Source: Picocystis sp. L7 (lineage: Eukaryota; Chlorophyta; Picocystophyceae; Picocystales; Picocystaceae). Taken from it: a stretch of DNA of 64,000 nt. This document shows positions 11,548 through 21,923 of the stretch, piece by piece; position 1 is the first letter of the stretch, and every line of letters starts with the position of its first letter. Below the pieces are notes generated by a model. That model made no database searches, was not told where the DNA came from, and saw nothing but the letters and a program-made list of their open reading frames with translations. Made by a program: the position numbers and the translations under genes. The stretch spans positions 124,001-188,000 of the forward strand of contig QXJR01000029.1 of NCBI GenBank assembly GCA_020975725.1, given 5' to 3'.

Positions 11548-12636
11548 CTTCCTTTTGATGTTCACCCGCTCCGATCAACGACACTTGGTTGCGATCTGGG
11601 CGTTCAGGCGACGGCACACACCGCCTTGGTTTTCAATCCCCGACGATCCCGGTCGTGGATGTCGAGCTTTCCACTCCTGCTCGTTCCCTTCCTTCACCAG
11701 CTTCGTGTTCCTTCTCTCGCTCCTGATCTCCTGCGTCTTTCACGACGTGTTCCCGTCGGATCGGTTCGTGTTTGTTCACGTCTCCTGGGTCGTCTCCCAT
11801 GCATCGACCCCCTCCCCCGTGCTTGTTGGACCCATTGGCATGCACCCCTCCCCAGTCCTCACACGTCCACGACGCGGATGGGCAGGATCCAAGCCATGGG
11901 GTAGGGAGCAGGAGGGGCATCGGGGCATCGAGAGAGGGGGAAACGAAACCATGCTCGTTCGAGGAAGGGCCTCCCTCACACTGCCTCGGTGGAATCGGTT
12001 GTCCTCCGAAAAGGAAAACCAAGGGGACACATGGACGAAAAGACCCTCTGGATCCTTCCCGAAGGAAATCGATCCTTCTAGATGGTAGGTGGGAAGGAGT
12101 AAATATCGCGTCGGATGGGGAATGGGGTTCGGAGGTGGGGACAACGAGCGTGGAAAACCGAAAGTCGAACCACACGGAGGATGGCGCCTCGCCGCTCTCC
12201 GACCACCACGCCACAATGTGAGACAACAATGTAGATGTCGAGGAGAAAGTCCACCGTACATGTGCAACAGATCGGATATTAGTTCGCACTGCAACCCAAG
12301 CATCCCATGACATCATTCTCGGTACGACGAATGGCATGCAATTCGGTCCTTCCACGCGTGTCTTGCCAACCTTGGAATGAAGCAACGTCGATCTAGCTTG
12401 CCTAGAGGCAAATAAGTAAGAGCGACTCAACGAAATGGAACGACTGCACCATATAGGGCCTTGTACAACACGATGAGGCGTAAAATTTTCAGACGACGAA
12501 CTCTACCTCACCATTCTTATCTAGGAAGATGGCGTAGATCGTATCCGCATCCATGGTACTGGACATGAGAGACCGTACATTGCATCGCTTTTAGCTTCTA
12601 GCCCGCAAGGACAAACTTCTCACCCAAGAGTAAACC
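11548..12636. other. Upstream region of the DnaJ gene, no gene seen
   Basis: GC- and CT-rich sequence with long overlapping frames on both strands (for example on the minus strand 11633-12430), but with proline/serine/arginine-rich translations that match nothing. I read it as promoter and intergenic DNA. The right end abuts the AAAT target duplication of the first piggyBac-like transposon. Confidence 0.5.
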
Positions 12637-12640
12637 AAAT
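12637..12640. repeat. Target-site duplication AAAT (left) of piggyBac-like copy 1
   Basis: AAAT immediately outside the left terminal repeat; its partner is at 15551-15554. Confidence 0.7.
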
Positions 12641-12660
12641 TGGCTAAATCCCCAGCTCAT

Positions 12661-12678
12661 TGTCCTATATATAGGACA
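12661..12678. promoter_or_regulatory. Left-end palindromic box of piggyBac-like copy 1
   Basis: The perfect palindrome TGTCCTATATATAGGACA, 20 bp inside the left end and followed by a further GGGACAAT. It is probably a transposase-binding site. Its core CTATATATAG also fits the MEF2-type MADS consensus CTA(A/T)4TAG. Confidence 0.6.
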
Positions 12679-12959
12679 TTCTGGGACAATCGCTTTTTGC
12701 GCTACCGTTTTGCGCACATTGCGCGCACGCACTTGCGCTTCCATACACGCTGAGTAAACTCCAAGATCGTACTTTCCACAAGCGCTCGTGACGAAAAATG
12801 CCCTACGTTGCCGTCGAGCTCCCCCGGCGTGCGGACCTTCGGTCACCCATAGGACAATAGCGACCGTTTTTGCGCGCTTCGTACGTAGGCTTCGCGCGAG
12901 CGCATGACGCGTGAGCGGGTTCAAAAGAAAGCTTAAGAGCCAAATACAAAACTCTATTA

Positions 12960-15308
12960 TTATTCGAGGCTATGCCTCGATCTTCGACGCGTGCGCGCCG
13001 TTGGCAGCGCTCGCACGTCCTCACCCGACACCCGACGTCGACGTCGGGAGGGTACCCCCGCCATGTGCTGCGCCGCGCATTCGCGGCCAGTATACGGCCC
13101 ACAAAGGTAGGCAACTGTGCCTTCGCTTGGTCTATGGCATAGCAGACATGCTGCTGATGCTTTCTTCCCGCACATCACACACCGGCGTTGTATTATCTTT
13201 TTCGCGCCGGTGCCTTCTCCACTATACTTCATCACCTCCTCCAACGAAACCAAACGGTGACCGATCCCTCCCTCCTCGCCTGCCATCGCAGCAAGTAACG
13301 GTCGGAGACGAAGGGCCTGCTGCCTCTCCAACTCCAACTCTGCCATTATCCACGCGTTTTCCAAAAGCTCCTTCGCTAAAACCTTCCTAGTGTGCTTCTG
13401 TCGCACCTGCCCTGTTCCTTTCGCACGCATGAGCAGAAACGTGTTGACCTCGGCCAACCCAATCAGTTCGCTGAACTCGCGGATTCGAAAGTCGTGCGTT
13501 TTCCAGACGTCGTGGAACGTAACACTACCTGTTCTTAACCTGTTGTGTTGGTCCACGATGCCATATCTTGATCTGTACACCTGGGACGTTTCATCTACTG
13601 GTATTTCTTTCGCCAGTAGATGTGTGGTGTCCGTCGGGTGCTTCACCATATATTTTAATGTCCCTGCCGGTTGTGTGGTGAAACAGGATGATACCAAGCA
13701 CAATGGTACACCTGCTGGACCACGATGAGCGGTTGCCTTGATCTTCCTCCTCGTCCTTCCCGCATGCACCTCGCCAGGAACGCAAACCGTCAACCCACGC
13801 TGATGAGGGTCACTTGCCAACAAACGCTCCAGTGTCGCCCTTGGAAAGCCTCTGTGCGCCGTCTTCACATTCAAAATTGAAAATAAACCACGATCCAAAA
13901 GGGCACAACACGTTTTCACTGAGCCAAACCAACTGTCGCCAAGACAAACACGCCCACTTCCAAACAAAGGCTCCATCAACCGGAGGGTAGTAGCTGTGGT
14001 GGTCCCAAAGTCTGAATAAAACTGTTTGCCCTTCATCAATTCTGCATTCTCCACGGGCTCCATACGAAAACACACACCCGTCAGCCCATCACATACAGTT
14101 TTCAGCTCGCGTCCTAACGGATCCGGCTTTTGACGAAGAAACATCCGTGAGGGCATATACCTGCCCATCCATTTCAACATTGACTCGTCCACCACCACCA
14201 ACCAACTGGGCGTGTAGTGTTTGGTTGCATGGACATTCCATGCATCCCAAAACCGACGCAATTCCCAGTGAGGATCACCATGCAAAGTATGCATGGTGCC
14301 TCGTGGTCCTTTGCAAGCTCCTGCTTGCTCAGGCCTGTCCATCCTCGCTCCTCGCTCCGCTGTATACTTGGGCACACTGTCTGCAAAAAATTCCAGAATT
14401 CTGTCAAAGTCCCTCCTAGAGATGTACTTGTTGAGGCAAAGTTGAACTGCCAATGGGTCCTTCTCTATGTCGACCACCTGCCAAAACGATTTCCTGCTGT
14501 GTCCTGGAAAAAGAAGCATGTACACGAAGCAACCAAACACCCTTAGCAGCAAACCAGGTGTACAATCCCTGTCGTAGGACAAGAACGTATCACCTGGCTT
14601 ATTGTACTTGCTGCGCCCGCGCCGTGTGATTTCCTTCGCCCAATCTGTCAGCAACTCAAACGGAAAGAATCTGAGAAAGAATTGCAACGCTTCCGTCTCA
14701 CGAAACGGCTCCGGCAAGTACGACGACGGCGACGCATGTCCCCGTAACCTCGTCGTCGTCCCACTTTCAGCACGAGGGTCCACCGCCACTTCTCCTTTTT
14801 CCTCGCTCCACACCACTCCAAACGCATTTCCAACGCTTCCATTAGCTTCTACACTGTCTTCTAATGGGTCGAGACCTTCCTCGTGGAGCAGTGTGCACTC
14901 CTGGACGTCGAGGAAGGCCTCCTCCGGCGACACCTCCGAGGGTGGCGCGCCTTCACCCACGAACCCACCAACTTCCACTTCCGCGCCGCGTTCCTCCTCC
15001 AGGGGTGCGCGCTCCGCTTCTCCTTCCTCCAGCCGCTCCATAACTCTGTATCGGACTACCGTTTCAACGGTAGCCGACCATTCCTCCACCACCGCGCCTG
15101 GTGAGTCGAAGCGAATGATCGCCTCTTGCTCTCCGGTGGTGAGGCGCAACACGCGGAGCACCTCACCACTGTACGACGTGGAGTTCCACGCGTCACCATG
15201 CGTCTGGCGGGCCCATTCCTCTCCAAACTCTCTTGCTGGAATGCAAACGCGCACTCCAACAAGCTCGTTTTGACGCGACTGCGGCTTTCGCCGCTTCGAT
15301 CGGATCAT
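12960..15308 (-). CDS. piggyBac-like transposase (DDE_Tnp_1_7), copy 1
   Basis: A 782-residue transposase that would cut and integrate the surrounding element. From the N-terminus it has a basic start and a small SH3/Tudor-like barrel (about residues 15-90, VGVRVCIPAREFGEEW... with a YSGEV strand), then an acidic linker, the RNase H-like catalytic domain and a C-terminal Cys-rich zinc-binding region (CVMCGKKASAACLLC). The three acidic residues typical of piggyBac are visible in VVVDESM, GDSWFGS and VDQHNRLR. The frame runs further upstream only through a TTG; the ATG at 15308 matches the start of copy 2. No stop or frameshift is seen. Similarity to copy 2 is high but clearly not identity. Confidence 0.88.
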   Translation of the reverse strand: MIRSKRRKPQSRQNELVGVRVCIPAREFGEEWARQTHGDAWNSTSYSGEVLRVLRLTTGEQEAIIRFDSPGAVVEEWSATVETVVRYRVMERLEEGEAERAPLEEERGAEVEVGGFVGEGAPPSEVSPEEAFLDVQECTLLHEEGLDPLEDSVEANGSVGNAFGVVWSEEKGEVAVDPRAESGTTTRLRGHASPSSYLPEPFRETEALQFFLRFFPFELLTDWAKEITRRGRSKYNKPGDTFLSYDRDCTPGLLLRVFGCFVYMLLFPGHSRKSFWQVVDIEKDPLAVQLCLNKYISRRDFDRILEFFADSVPKYTAERGARMDRPEQAGACKGPRGTMHTLHGDPHWELRRFWDAWNVHATKHYTPSWLVVVDESMLKWMGRYMPSRMFLRQKPDPLGRELKTVCDGLTGVCFRMEPVENAELMKGKQFYSDFGTTTATTLRLMEPLFGSGRVCLGDSWFGSVKTCCALLDRGLFSILNVKTAHRGFPRATLERLLASDPHQRGLTVCVPGEVHAGRTRRKIKATAHRGPAGVPLCLVSSCFTTQPAGTLKYMVKHPTDTTHLLAKEIPVDETSQVYRSRYGIVDQHNRLRTGSVTFHDVWKTHDFRIREFSELIGLAEVNTFLLMRAKGTGQVRQKHTRKVLAKELLENAWIMAELELERQQALRLRPLLAAMAGEEGGIGHRLVSLEEVMKYSGEGTGAKKIIQRRCVMCGKKASAACLLCHRPSEGTVAYLCGPYTGRECAAQHMAGVPSRRRRRVSGEDVRALPTARTRRRSRHSLE

Positions 15309-15485
15309 GCGCCAAAACGTCAAAAAACCCTTGGTCGTAACGTCAACCCCCGTTCCCTCGGAAATCGAAACCAAACATGCCCTTCGGAAAGCCGTCCCAT
15401 GAATGCTCCATGTCTTGGGTATCTTTTCATCAAACCTTTGTTTAAAATTGGGCGATCTTCAAAAAAGTCCTCCAATCACGAAGAT

Positions 15486-15534
15486 TGTCCTATATATAGG
15501 ACAATAAACCCCTTATTGTCCTATATATAGGACA
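15486..15534. promoter_or_regulatory. Right-end pair of palindromic boxes, piggyBac-like copy 1
   Basis: Two exact copies of TGTCCTATATATAGGACA at 15486-15503 and 15517-15534, 31 bp start to start, about three helical turns. They lie 5' of the transposase gene, so besides binding transposase they may supply its promoter; the TATATATA core could serve as a TATA box. Confidence 0.6.
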
Positions 15535-15550
15535 CATGGGGATTTGTACA

Positions 15551-15554
15551 AAAT
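15551..15554. repeat. Target-site duplication AAAT (right) of piggyBac-like copy 1
   Basis: AAAT directly after the right terminal repeat, matching 12637-12640. Confidence 0.7.
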
Positions 15555-16951
15555 ACACGAACGTTATGGCTACTACGGAAAATGGAATCCACCGGCGGGC
15601 AAGAACGAACTCACCTTTTTACACATTGTCCAAGGATGTGTATCGATGTAAGCATAAGATAATAACAACTTCAAGTACATGAATTGCGGCGGTCTAGGGC
15701 AAATCTCCCAAAGCTTAGTCAAGATATTCAAGCCACACAAACCTCTCGTTCCTTCTTAAAAGATGGAGAAGTCTGCCCATCCTCACTAAATGGGGTCGTA
15801 TCTCATGCACTAAGTCACACAGTGATTGTGTCGATCAAGCTACGTCGTATTGATATCAATCGAAATCGTTGGCAAAAACGTGCATCGCTTCTTTGAATTC
15901 ATTCCATGTTGTGGACTCTACTAGGATACTTCAAAAAGTTCCCCACCGCAAACTATCCCCCCCGCTGGGAGTGAAACCCTCTATTTTTTTCGTAGCATTA
16001 AATTGTCGACACATGGTTTCACACATTTCACTTTTTCCAACCCGCAATCGCTATTGACGTGCTCATTGGGCGTATCACTAGTACGTGTTTTCCAACCATT
16101 CACATATCTGTCATTGAAATCGTATGTTGTTGGGCCATTTTTTGCACGGGATTTCTGGAAGGGCCATTTCCACCAATTACGCGATTCCTTCTCTCGACAT
16201 GGATCCCCTTACAAATGGGAAGAAGCTCGATTCCCTTCTTGCCTCCTCCAAAGGAACATGGAACGAAGGGATGTATGTTTCCCAAGGGAACGTCCAAGAG
16301 ACTTCTCCCCGAATGCTACCACGTCCTTCACATCCACAAAGCACTGGTCAAAAGGAGAAACGGGCAGAAAAGTATCCAAACGCTTGCGGCTCCACCAGAA
16401 AGCCTCTCTTTTTCCAAAAATTGTCCATGTTGGGAATATCAATAACTACGCTCACTTGAATGAGCATATAGCACTGCAAGACTGACATTCTCAAGCTACC
16501 GCTTTATCCAATGAACATCGAAACAACAATAAGGTTAAAAAATTGTTCAACATGAAGTTGTATTACCATGCGCTGAAGATTAGATTATCCTGACTTCAAA
16601 ACAACGAAAGCTTGAGCGAATGCACTGCTTTTCAAATGCAATGGGAATGATGCTATGAAATATAGTGCTTGTTCTTCAAAAGCGGGTTGCCGAAAGTTGT
16701 GTCATCAACATGTTAGTAAAGAATGACTAGGTTTTGTATTCAAATTCAGCGTCATCGGTATGTGCTGATCCAATTACAAGTGCACCCATCAAACCAACCC
16801 CTCCACGTTTCATGACTCTCAGTGTGGATAGCGAGGGCGTGCATTGTGTTTCTCTTAATTCAATACTCTTCGTTTGATTTTGATTCTTTACCCATGCATA
16901 CATGCCACCAAGGAAAAAAAACCAAGGTTTGGTTTGTGCATTGTTCAATTG
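15555..16951. other. Intergenic stretch between two mobile elements
   Basis: AT-rich DNA with short frames only. A 73-codon minus-strand frame (16727-16948) ends just before element A, but it resembles nothing I know. I see no supported gene here. Confidence 0.45.
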
Positions 16952-16956
16952 AAACT

Positions 16957-17250
16957 TGTAAGAAGCGCTCGTTCGTGTGAGAGACGTTCGAGGGTTTCCA
17001 CTTTCGTACTTCTATTCCAACTCTCAAAACGAAGGGTGGATATCACTCTGTACTAGGGTTTCCATCACACTTTGAGGAATACAGAGAATCTTCTCTGGAT
17101 TCCTCATCGGTGATGAAACTCTAGTACGAGGGCATGTACCTTCGAGGAGTCCAGTGACTCCCTCATACCTCGAAGGGTTCCCAGAAGTTAATCAGCCCAT
17201 CATTCATAGGTTTTCGATCTCGGATGAGCTAGGGCATGAGTATTTCAACA
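16957..17250 (-). repeat. 3' LTR of Copia element A
   Basis: 294 bp, nearly identical to 21074-21367. It contains a CCTTCGAGG/CCTCGAAGG stem (17139-17176) and a second, longer imperfect inverted repeat before it. Confidence 0.93.
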
Positions 17251-20200
17251 CCCTCCCATACTCATGGCCTCTGACGCAGCAAGACCAAGCTTCTTCAGAA
17301 TGGCAATCAATTTAGAAGGTCCCAATGCTTTGGTAAGGAAGTCTGCAAGTTGTTCTTCAGTTTGAATGTACTTGAAGCTGAGTTCACCACGGTTAACGCG
17401 GTGACGAACAAAATGATGGGCAATGTCCACATGTTTCGTTCGAGATACAGTGAGAGGGTTCTTTGTGAGGTTTACAGCGCCTTGGTTATCACAGTTGATG
17501 GCAATGCACCGAGATCCAAATCCAATGTCGTTCAGAATTTTGCGAAGATACAAAGCCTCTTTAGCAGCTGCAGAGGCAGCCATGTATTTAGCTTCTGTAG
17601 TTGAGACTGCTACGGTTGCCTGCAGCTTTGTTTGCCAAGATATCAAACTTCCATAGCATGTGAATACATATCCAGTTGTGCTTCTTCTGCTTTGTTCGCA
17701 GTTTCCGTAGTTCGCATCACAATAGCCCTCAATCAATGTATCTGAGAATTGTCCAAGTGCTACACCGTAATGTTTTGTACCTTGAAGGTATCTGAAAACT
17801 CTTTTTCCAGCAGCAACATGATCTGAGCCTGTGCAGGTCACATATCGTGCCAAACAGTATGTAACATACCCTATATCAAGTCTGGTAGAAACACCCAGGT
17901 ATATGAGACAGCCAACAAGTTCTTGGAATGGGAACTCAACTTTTTGTGTCTCTGTTGTTTCTTTCCACTTTACTCCTGGCTCCATAGGGGTCGATACGCT
18001 GTGACAGTCAGACACTCTGAACCTCGTCAAGATATTCGTTATGTAGTTGGCCTGGTTCAGGACAACCAATCTCTTTTGACGATCCCGATTTACTTTGATA
18101 CCAAGAAAGTAATCTGTTGATCCTAGATCGCGTCCGTCGAACGTTTTCATCAGTGTTTCCGTAATTCTCTGCATGTTGTCTGTTCCATTGCCACACATTA
18201 GCAAATCATCGACATACACATGGAGCAGAGCGTCGTTTCCAATGAACAAACCCGGGTCAGCACAGGAGCATAAGAAGCCTAGCTTCTGCAGTTCTTCAGT
18301 GAGCTTTTTGTGCCAAGCTCGTGGTGCCTGCTTCAGACCATATAGCGTTTTCTTCAATTTCCAGACTTTACCATCAAGTCGATATCCAGGAGGTATTTCC
18401 ATGAAAATGTCCTCTTCCAATTCACCGTTCAAAAACGCAGTTTTGATGTCAATGTTTCGGATTTCCAAATCTTCCGCAGCTGCCAGAGTTAACAGGAGAC
18501 GAAGAGTACTCTGTTTCGCTACGGGCGAAAAAGTCTCGTGAAAGCCTATCCCAGATATTTGTTTGTAGCCTTTTGCAACTAATCTGGCTTTGAAACGTTG
18601 CAGATTTCCATGCTTATCGTACTTGATTTTAAACACCCATTTGCACGGTAATGGCTTGATGTTTGGTGATTGCTGGACGACTTCGTAAACGTTTTGTTCA
18701 CTCAGACTGCGAATTTCTTCATCTAAGGCCATCTTCCAGTCATCACTTTGAGGACTAGATATTGCATCTTCTAGAGTTTTAGGTTCTTCTAACAGGACAT
18801 TTGCGACCCAGTATGGTTGTGATTGAGTGCGCGTTCGGAGTGGATATCTTCTCTGATGTAATGTACCGTTGTCATTCGCTACTGCTGTACTTTCTGTTCG
18901 CTGGCAGTCAGTGGAGGTTACCATTGAAGAAGTGTCTTGAGCAGTTACCTGGACTCCGTTTTCATTTGTCACTGTCGAGTCAGAAATCCAACTGTAATCA
19001 TTATGTATCTCAGAAACTCTTGGTTGGTCATCTATAAGGTCTTTGTCAGTTACAAATGTGACGTTTCTAGAAATGCATATCTTTCCTTCACTGAATACTT
19101 TGTATGCATCTTTTGTTCCATCTTCAAAACCAAGAAAAATACCTTCTTTGCTTTTAGCATCTAACTTTCCAGAAAGTTCAGATTGGTTATTGAGAACAAA
19201 GCATCTTTGGCCAAACCTCTGCACTTTTGTCAAATGAGGTTTGCATTTGTACAATATCTCGTATGGAGTTCTCCCATGGGGTTTGCAAGGCAGTCGGTTC
19301 CTGACATACGAACAGTATTCAACTGCGTGGTTCCAGAATGACTTGTCCAGGCCAGAATCAAGCATTACAGCACGAACCTTTTCGATGATTGTTCTGTTAT
19401 AACGTTCAGCATTTCCATTCTGTTGTGGTGTATACGGTGCACTTGTTTCCTGTCGAATACCATTTGATCGAAGAAATGACTTGAGCTCTTCATTAAGAAA
19501 TTCTTTCCCACGGTCACATCTGATTCTTTCGACTTTGTTCCCTGTTTGCCGCTCAAGTTGCTTAAGTACTGAAATAACTGAGCTTACTGTGTCTGATTTT
19601 CGCAGGAGTGGTTTGGCAATCCCTATTTTGCTTCTCTCATCCAGAATACTGAGGATATATTTTTCACCATTCATTCCTTCTGGGGAGATTGTACCCATCA
19701 AATCCATGTGCATAAGTTCGCCAATATCAGCGCTATTTTCATCTTTTTCCCTTGTAATGAACTGTCTAGTCTGTTTTGCACGTATACAAGTGTCAAATTG
19801 TTGAATGTCAGCAATTTCATCAGGAGGGATGCCCACAACAGTTGATTTAAGTTTGGTCATTTGCCCGAAGTGTGCCAGTCTGCGATGCCAATCTAGGGTA
19901 CTCAATGCCTTTTCTGATCCAGCTTGCAAAACGTACAGACCATGTACTTTCAAGGCTGTGAAGAGAAGTTTCTTACCTCTCCAAACATTGCAGCTTTCGT
20001 TCTCAAAATAAACATTGCAACCCTTTTCAATTAACTTTGAGACAGATATAAGATTCACCTCTAATTCTGGACAAAGTAACACATTTTGCATCTGGATATG
20101 TTTTGCAAGTTCAACCCTACCTTCTTTGCATGCAATTACTGCGTGTCCATTTCCAACATAGACCTTTTGTGTCTTTCCTATGTCAGTAGCCTCTGACAAA

Positions 20201-21000
20201 AGTTCTTGTTGTGAGCAAACATGTGCTGTTGCACCGCTGTCAATGATCCAGCAGTTTTTGAGCAGTGTTTCATTGTAGCTGTTGCTCTTGTTTGTGCAAA
20301 GAGCTATGTTCTCTTCTTCTTCAGTTGGCTTTCGATGTTTGTTTTGGAGATGAGCAGGTAAGCCATTTAAAAACCAGCATTTCTCCCGGGTATGCCCATT
20401 CCTTCCGCAGTAGGAACAAAGTGGTTTCGGTCTACGAGCATTGGTAGAGAAAACTACCTGCCCTGTACTTTCTTCTCTTTCAACAATTGCTGCTTCAGCT
20501 TGAAGCAGCTGATTTTGAAGTTTTAGCATGTCTGTTTCACCAAGTGTGATGAGCATATCAACCTTGGTTGCATACTCATCAGGCAAGCTAGCTAATATTG
20601 AGTCGATGAGAATTGCATCGCTGACACTTTCATCGATTGCTCCTAGACTGGTTCCAATTTGTTTACCACGCATAATGTATCTTATCATACTTTTTTTTGC
20701 CCCCTTTTTAAGGCTTGTCAGTTCTCTACGTAGCTTGAGCCGTCGAGCCGCATTTTGTCCTGCATTTATATTCTCCAATGTTATCCAGGCTGCGTAGGCC
20801 GATTCGGCACTTGCAATCAAGTTTACGTAATCTGCACCCACACACAAGCACATTTGAGCAAGTGCCTGTGCTGAGTGTGGATCATCTGTTTTTTCTAGAG
20901 CACCATCGAGGCCTTTGGTAACAAGTAATGCTTTCATTCGATGTTTCCAGATGTGAAAGTTTTCGTCATTTAGTTTTTCAGTAAGATTTCCGTTTTCCAT
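17245..21000 (-). CDS. Gag-pol polyprotein of Copia element A
   Basis: A single frame of 1251 codons starting MENGNLTEKLNDENFHIWKH, a typical Copia gag start. Visible in order are a CCHC zinc knuckle (CSYCGRNGHTREKC), the protease motif DSGATAHVC, the integrase core, the reverse transcriptase motif VYVDDLL and the RNase H region. The stop codon is formed by the first bases of the 3' LTR (TGTTGA). An A-rich leader lies between the primer-binding site and the start. The frame looks whole. Confidence 0.92.
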   Translation of the reverse strand: MENGNLTEKLNDENFHIWKHRMKALLVTKGLDGALEKTDDPHSAQALAQMCLCVGADYVNLIASAESAYAAWITLENINAGQNAARRLKLRRELTSLKKGAKKSMIRYIMRGKQIGTSLGAIDESVSDAILIDSILASLPDEYATKVDMLITLGETDMLKLQNQLLQAEAAIVEREESTGQVVFSTNARRPKPLCSYCGRNGHTREKCWFLNGLPAHLQNKHRKPTEEEENIALCTNKSNSYNETLLKNCWIIDSGATAHVCSQQELLSEATDIGKTQKVYVGNGHAVIACKEGRVELAKHIQMQNVLLCPELEVNLISVSKLIEKGCNVYFENESCNVWRGKKLLFTALKVHGLYVLQAGSEKALSTLDWHRRLAHFGQMTKLKSTVVGIPPDEIADIQQFDTCIRAKQTRQFITREKDENSADIGELMHMDLMGTISPEGMNGEKYILSILDERSKIGIAKPLLRKSDTVSSVISVLKQLERQTGNKVERIRCDRGKEFLNEELKSFLRSNGIRQETSAPYTPQQNGNAERYNRTIIEKVRAVMLDSGLDKSFWNHAVEYCSYVRNRLPCKPHGRTPYEILYKCKPHLTKVQRFGQRCFVLNNQSELSGKLDAKSKEGIFLGFEDGTKDAYKVFSEGKICISRNVTFVTDKDLIDDQPRVSEIHNDYSWISDSTVTNENGVQVTAQDTSSMVTSTDCQRTESTAVANDNGTLHQRRYPLRTRTQSQPYWVANVLLEEPKTLEDAISSPQSDDWKMALDEEIRSLSEQNVYEVVQQSPNIKPLPCKWVFKIKYDKHGNLQRFKARLVAKGYKQISGIGFHETFSPVAKQSTLRLLLTLAAAEDLEIRNIDIKTAFLNGELEEDIFMEIPPGYRLDGKVWKLKKTLYGLKQAPRAWHKKLTEELQKLGFLCSCADPGLFIGNDALLHVYVDDLLMCGNGTDNMQRITETLMKTFDGRDLGSTDYFLGIKVNRDRQKRLVVLNQANYITNILTRFRVSDCHSVSTPMEPGVKWKETTETQKVEFPFQELVGCLIYLGVSTRLDIGYVTYCLARYVTCTGSDHVAAGKRVFRYLQGTKHYGVALGQFSDTLIEGYCDANYGNCEQSRRSTTGYVFTCYGSLISWQTKLQATVAVSTTEAKYMAASAAAKEALYLRKILNDIGFGSRCIAINCDNQGAVNLTKNPLTVSRTKHVDIAHHFVRHRVNRGELSFKYIQTEEQLADFLTKALGPSKLIAILKKLGLAASEAMSMGGC

Positions 21001-21073
21001 TTTTTTTCTTTCTTTCTTGAAGCTCTGTGTTTTTCTTTTGCGTTTCTTGCGCCTCAAACGAGCTCCGATACCA

Positions 21074-21367
21074 TGTAAGAAGCGCTCGTTCGTGTGAGAG
21101 ACGTTCGAGGGTTTCCACTTTCGTACTTCTATTCCAACTCTCAAAACGAAGGGTGGATATCACTATGTACTAGGGTTTCCATCACACTTTGAGGAATACA
21201 GAGAATCTTCTCTGGATTCCTCATCGGTGATGAAACTCTAGTACGAGGGCATGTACCTTCGAGGAGTCCAGTGACTCCCTCATACCTCGAAGGGTTCCCA
21301 GAAGTTAATCAGCCCATCATTCATAGGTTTTCGATCTCGGATGAGCTAGGGCATGAGTATTTCAATA
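21074..21367 (-). repeat. 5' LTR of Copia element A
   Basis: 294 bp, partner of 16957-17250; followed on the right by the duplicated AAACT (21368-21372). Confidence 0.93.
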
Positions 21368-21553
21368 AAACTGATTTGAGTTGCATTCATATTCAATTTA
21401 ACAAATTGCTTGTGCATCAATCACAAGGCTTCTATAGCACATTTAGGAGGCAAACACATGTATTGATCTCGCGAAAGTTTAGGTCTATCGTCAATAATCA
21501 CAACAAGTGGCTTACCTCAACACTTGGATATATATGAAGCAAGCTATTGTATG

Positions 21554-21833
21554 TGTAAGAAGCTCGCTGCTTTGCACGTTCGTGGGTTGCCACCTTCGTA
21601 CTTGACCTCTATGGAACACATGGAACGGGTGGTAGGAAATACCCTGGATTTGGGTTTCAATCCGACGCAGAGGATTGTAGGTGCATCTCTGACAATCCTC
21701 GACGGTAACTTCATTGCACTTTTGAGGGCAGGTACCTTCGAGGAGCTATAAAGCTCACTGATTCCTCGAAGGGTACCATATACATTTGAGGCTTCTAAGC
21801 GGGGACGTATCCTGCCTAGGCCAGGGACGAGCA
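21554..21833 (-). repeat. Solo LTR, family B, minus orientation
   Basis: 280 bp starting TGTAAGAAGC and ending GACGAGCA on the plus strand. It resembles the LTRs of A and C in the same places, including the CCTTCGAGGA/TCCTCGAAGG stem at 21735-21772. No primer-binding site or polypurine tract adjoins it, so it is a solo LTR. I see no matching flanking duplication. Confidence 0.8.
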
Positions 21834-21923
21834 TGCTGTGCAGTTAGACAAATTTAAAACTGGCTTGCGTACTTTGCTCTGGTATTGTGTACGTAGAGAA
21901 ATATTGTTGAGTATTGTAAAACA

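Larger units (their letters stand above)
12641..15550 (-). mobile_element. piggyBac-like DNA transposon, copy 1 (complete, 2910 bp)
   Basis: A complete cut-and-paste element with an intact transposase read from right to left. Its ends are imperfect inverted repeats of about 14 bp: TGGCTAAATCCCCA at the left, and TGTACAAATCCCCA at the right read inward. It is flanked on both sides by AAAT (12637-12640 and 15551-15554). An 18-bp palindrome lies just inside the left end and two lie inside the right end. The same ends, boxes and AAAT flank occur in copy 2 at 45.9 kb, which fixes the borders. Canonical piggyBac elements duplicate TTAA, so the AAAT flank is unusual. Confidence 0.85.
16957..21367 (-). 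mobile_element. Copia-type LTR retrotransposon A, looks whole and young
   Basis: Read on the minus strand. Two 294-bp LTRs (21074-21367 as 5' LTR, 16957-17250 as 3' LTR) differ at about two positions, so the insertion is recent. The flanking duplication AAACT is present at 16952-16956 and 21368-21372. The primer-binding site beside the 5' LTR reads TGGTATCGGAGC, one base off the initiator-Met-tRNA site common in plant Copia elements. A purine-rich tract precedes the 3' LTR. One long gag-pol frame fills the interior, with domain order gag, protease, integrase, reverse transcriptase, RNase H, as in Ty1/copia. Confidence 0.93.

Noticed and set aside
14602-15273. Long plus-strand frames inside the transposase genes (also 46319-47230)
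   Set aside because: They are antisense shadows of the transposase coding strand, with no conserved motifs.
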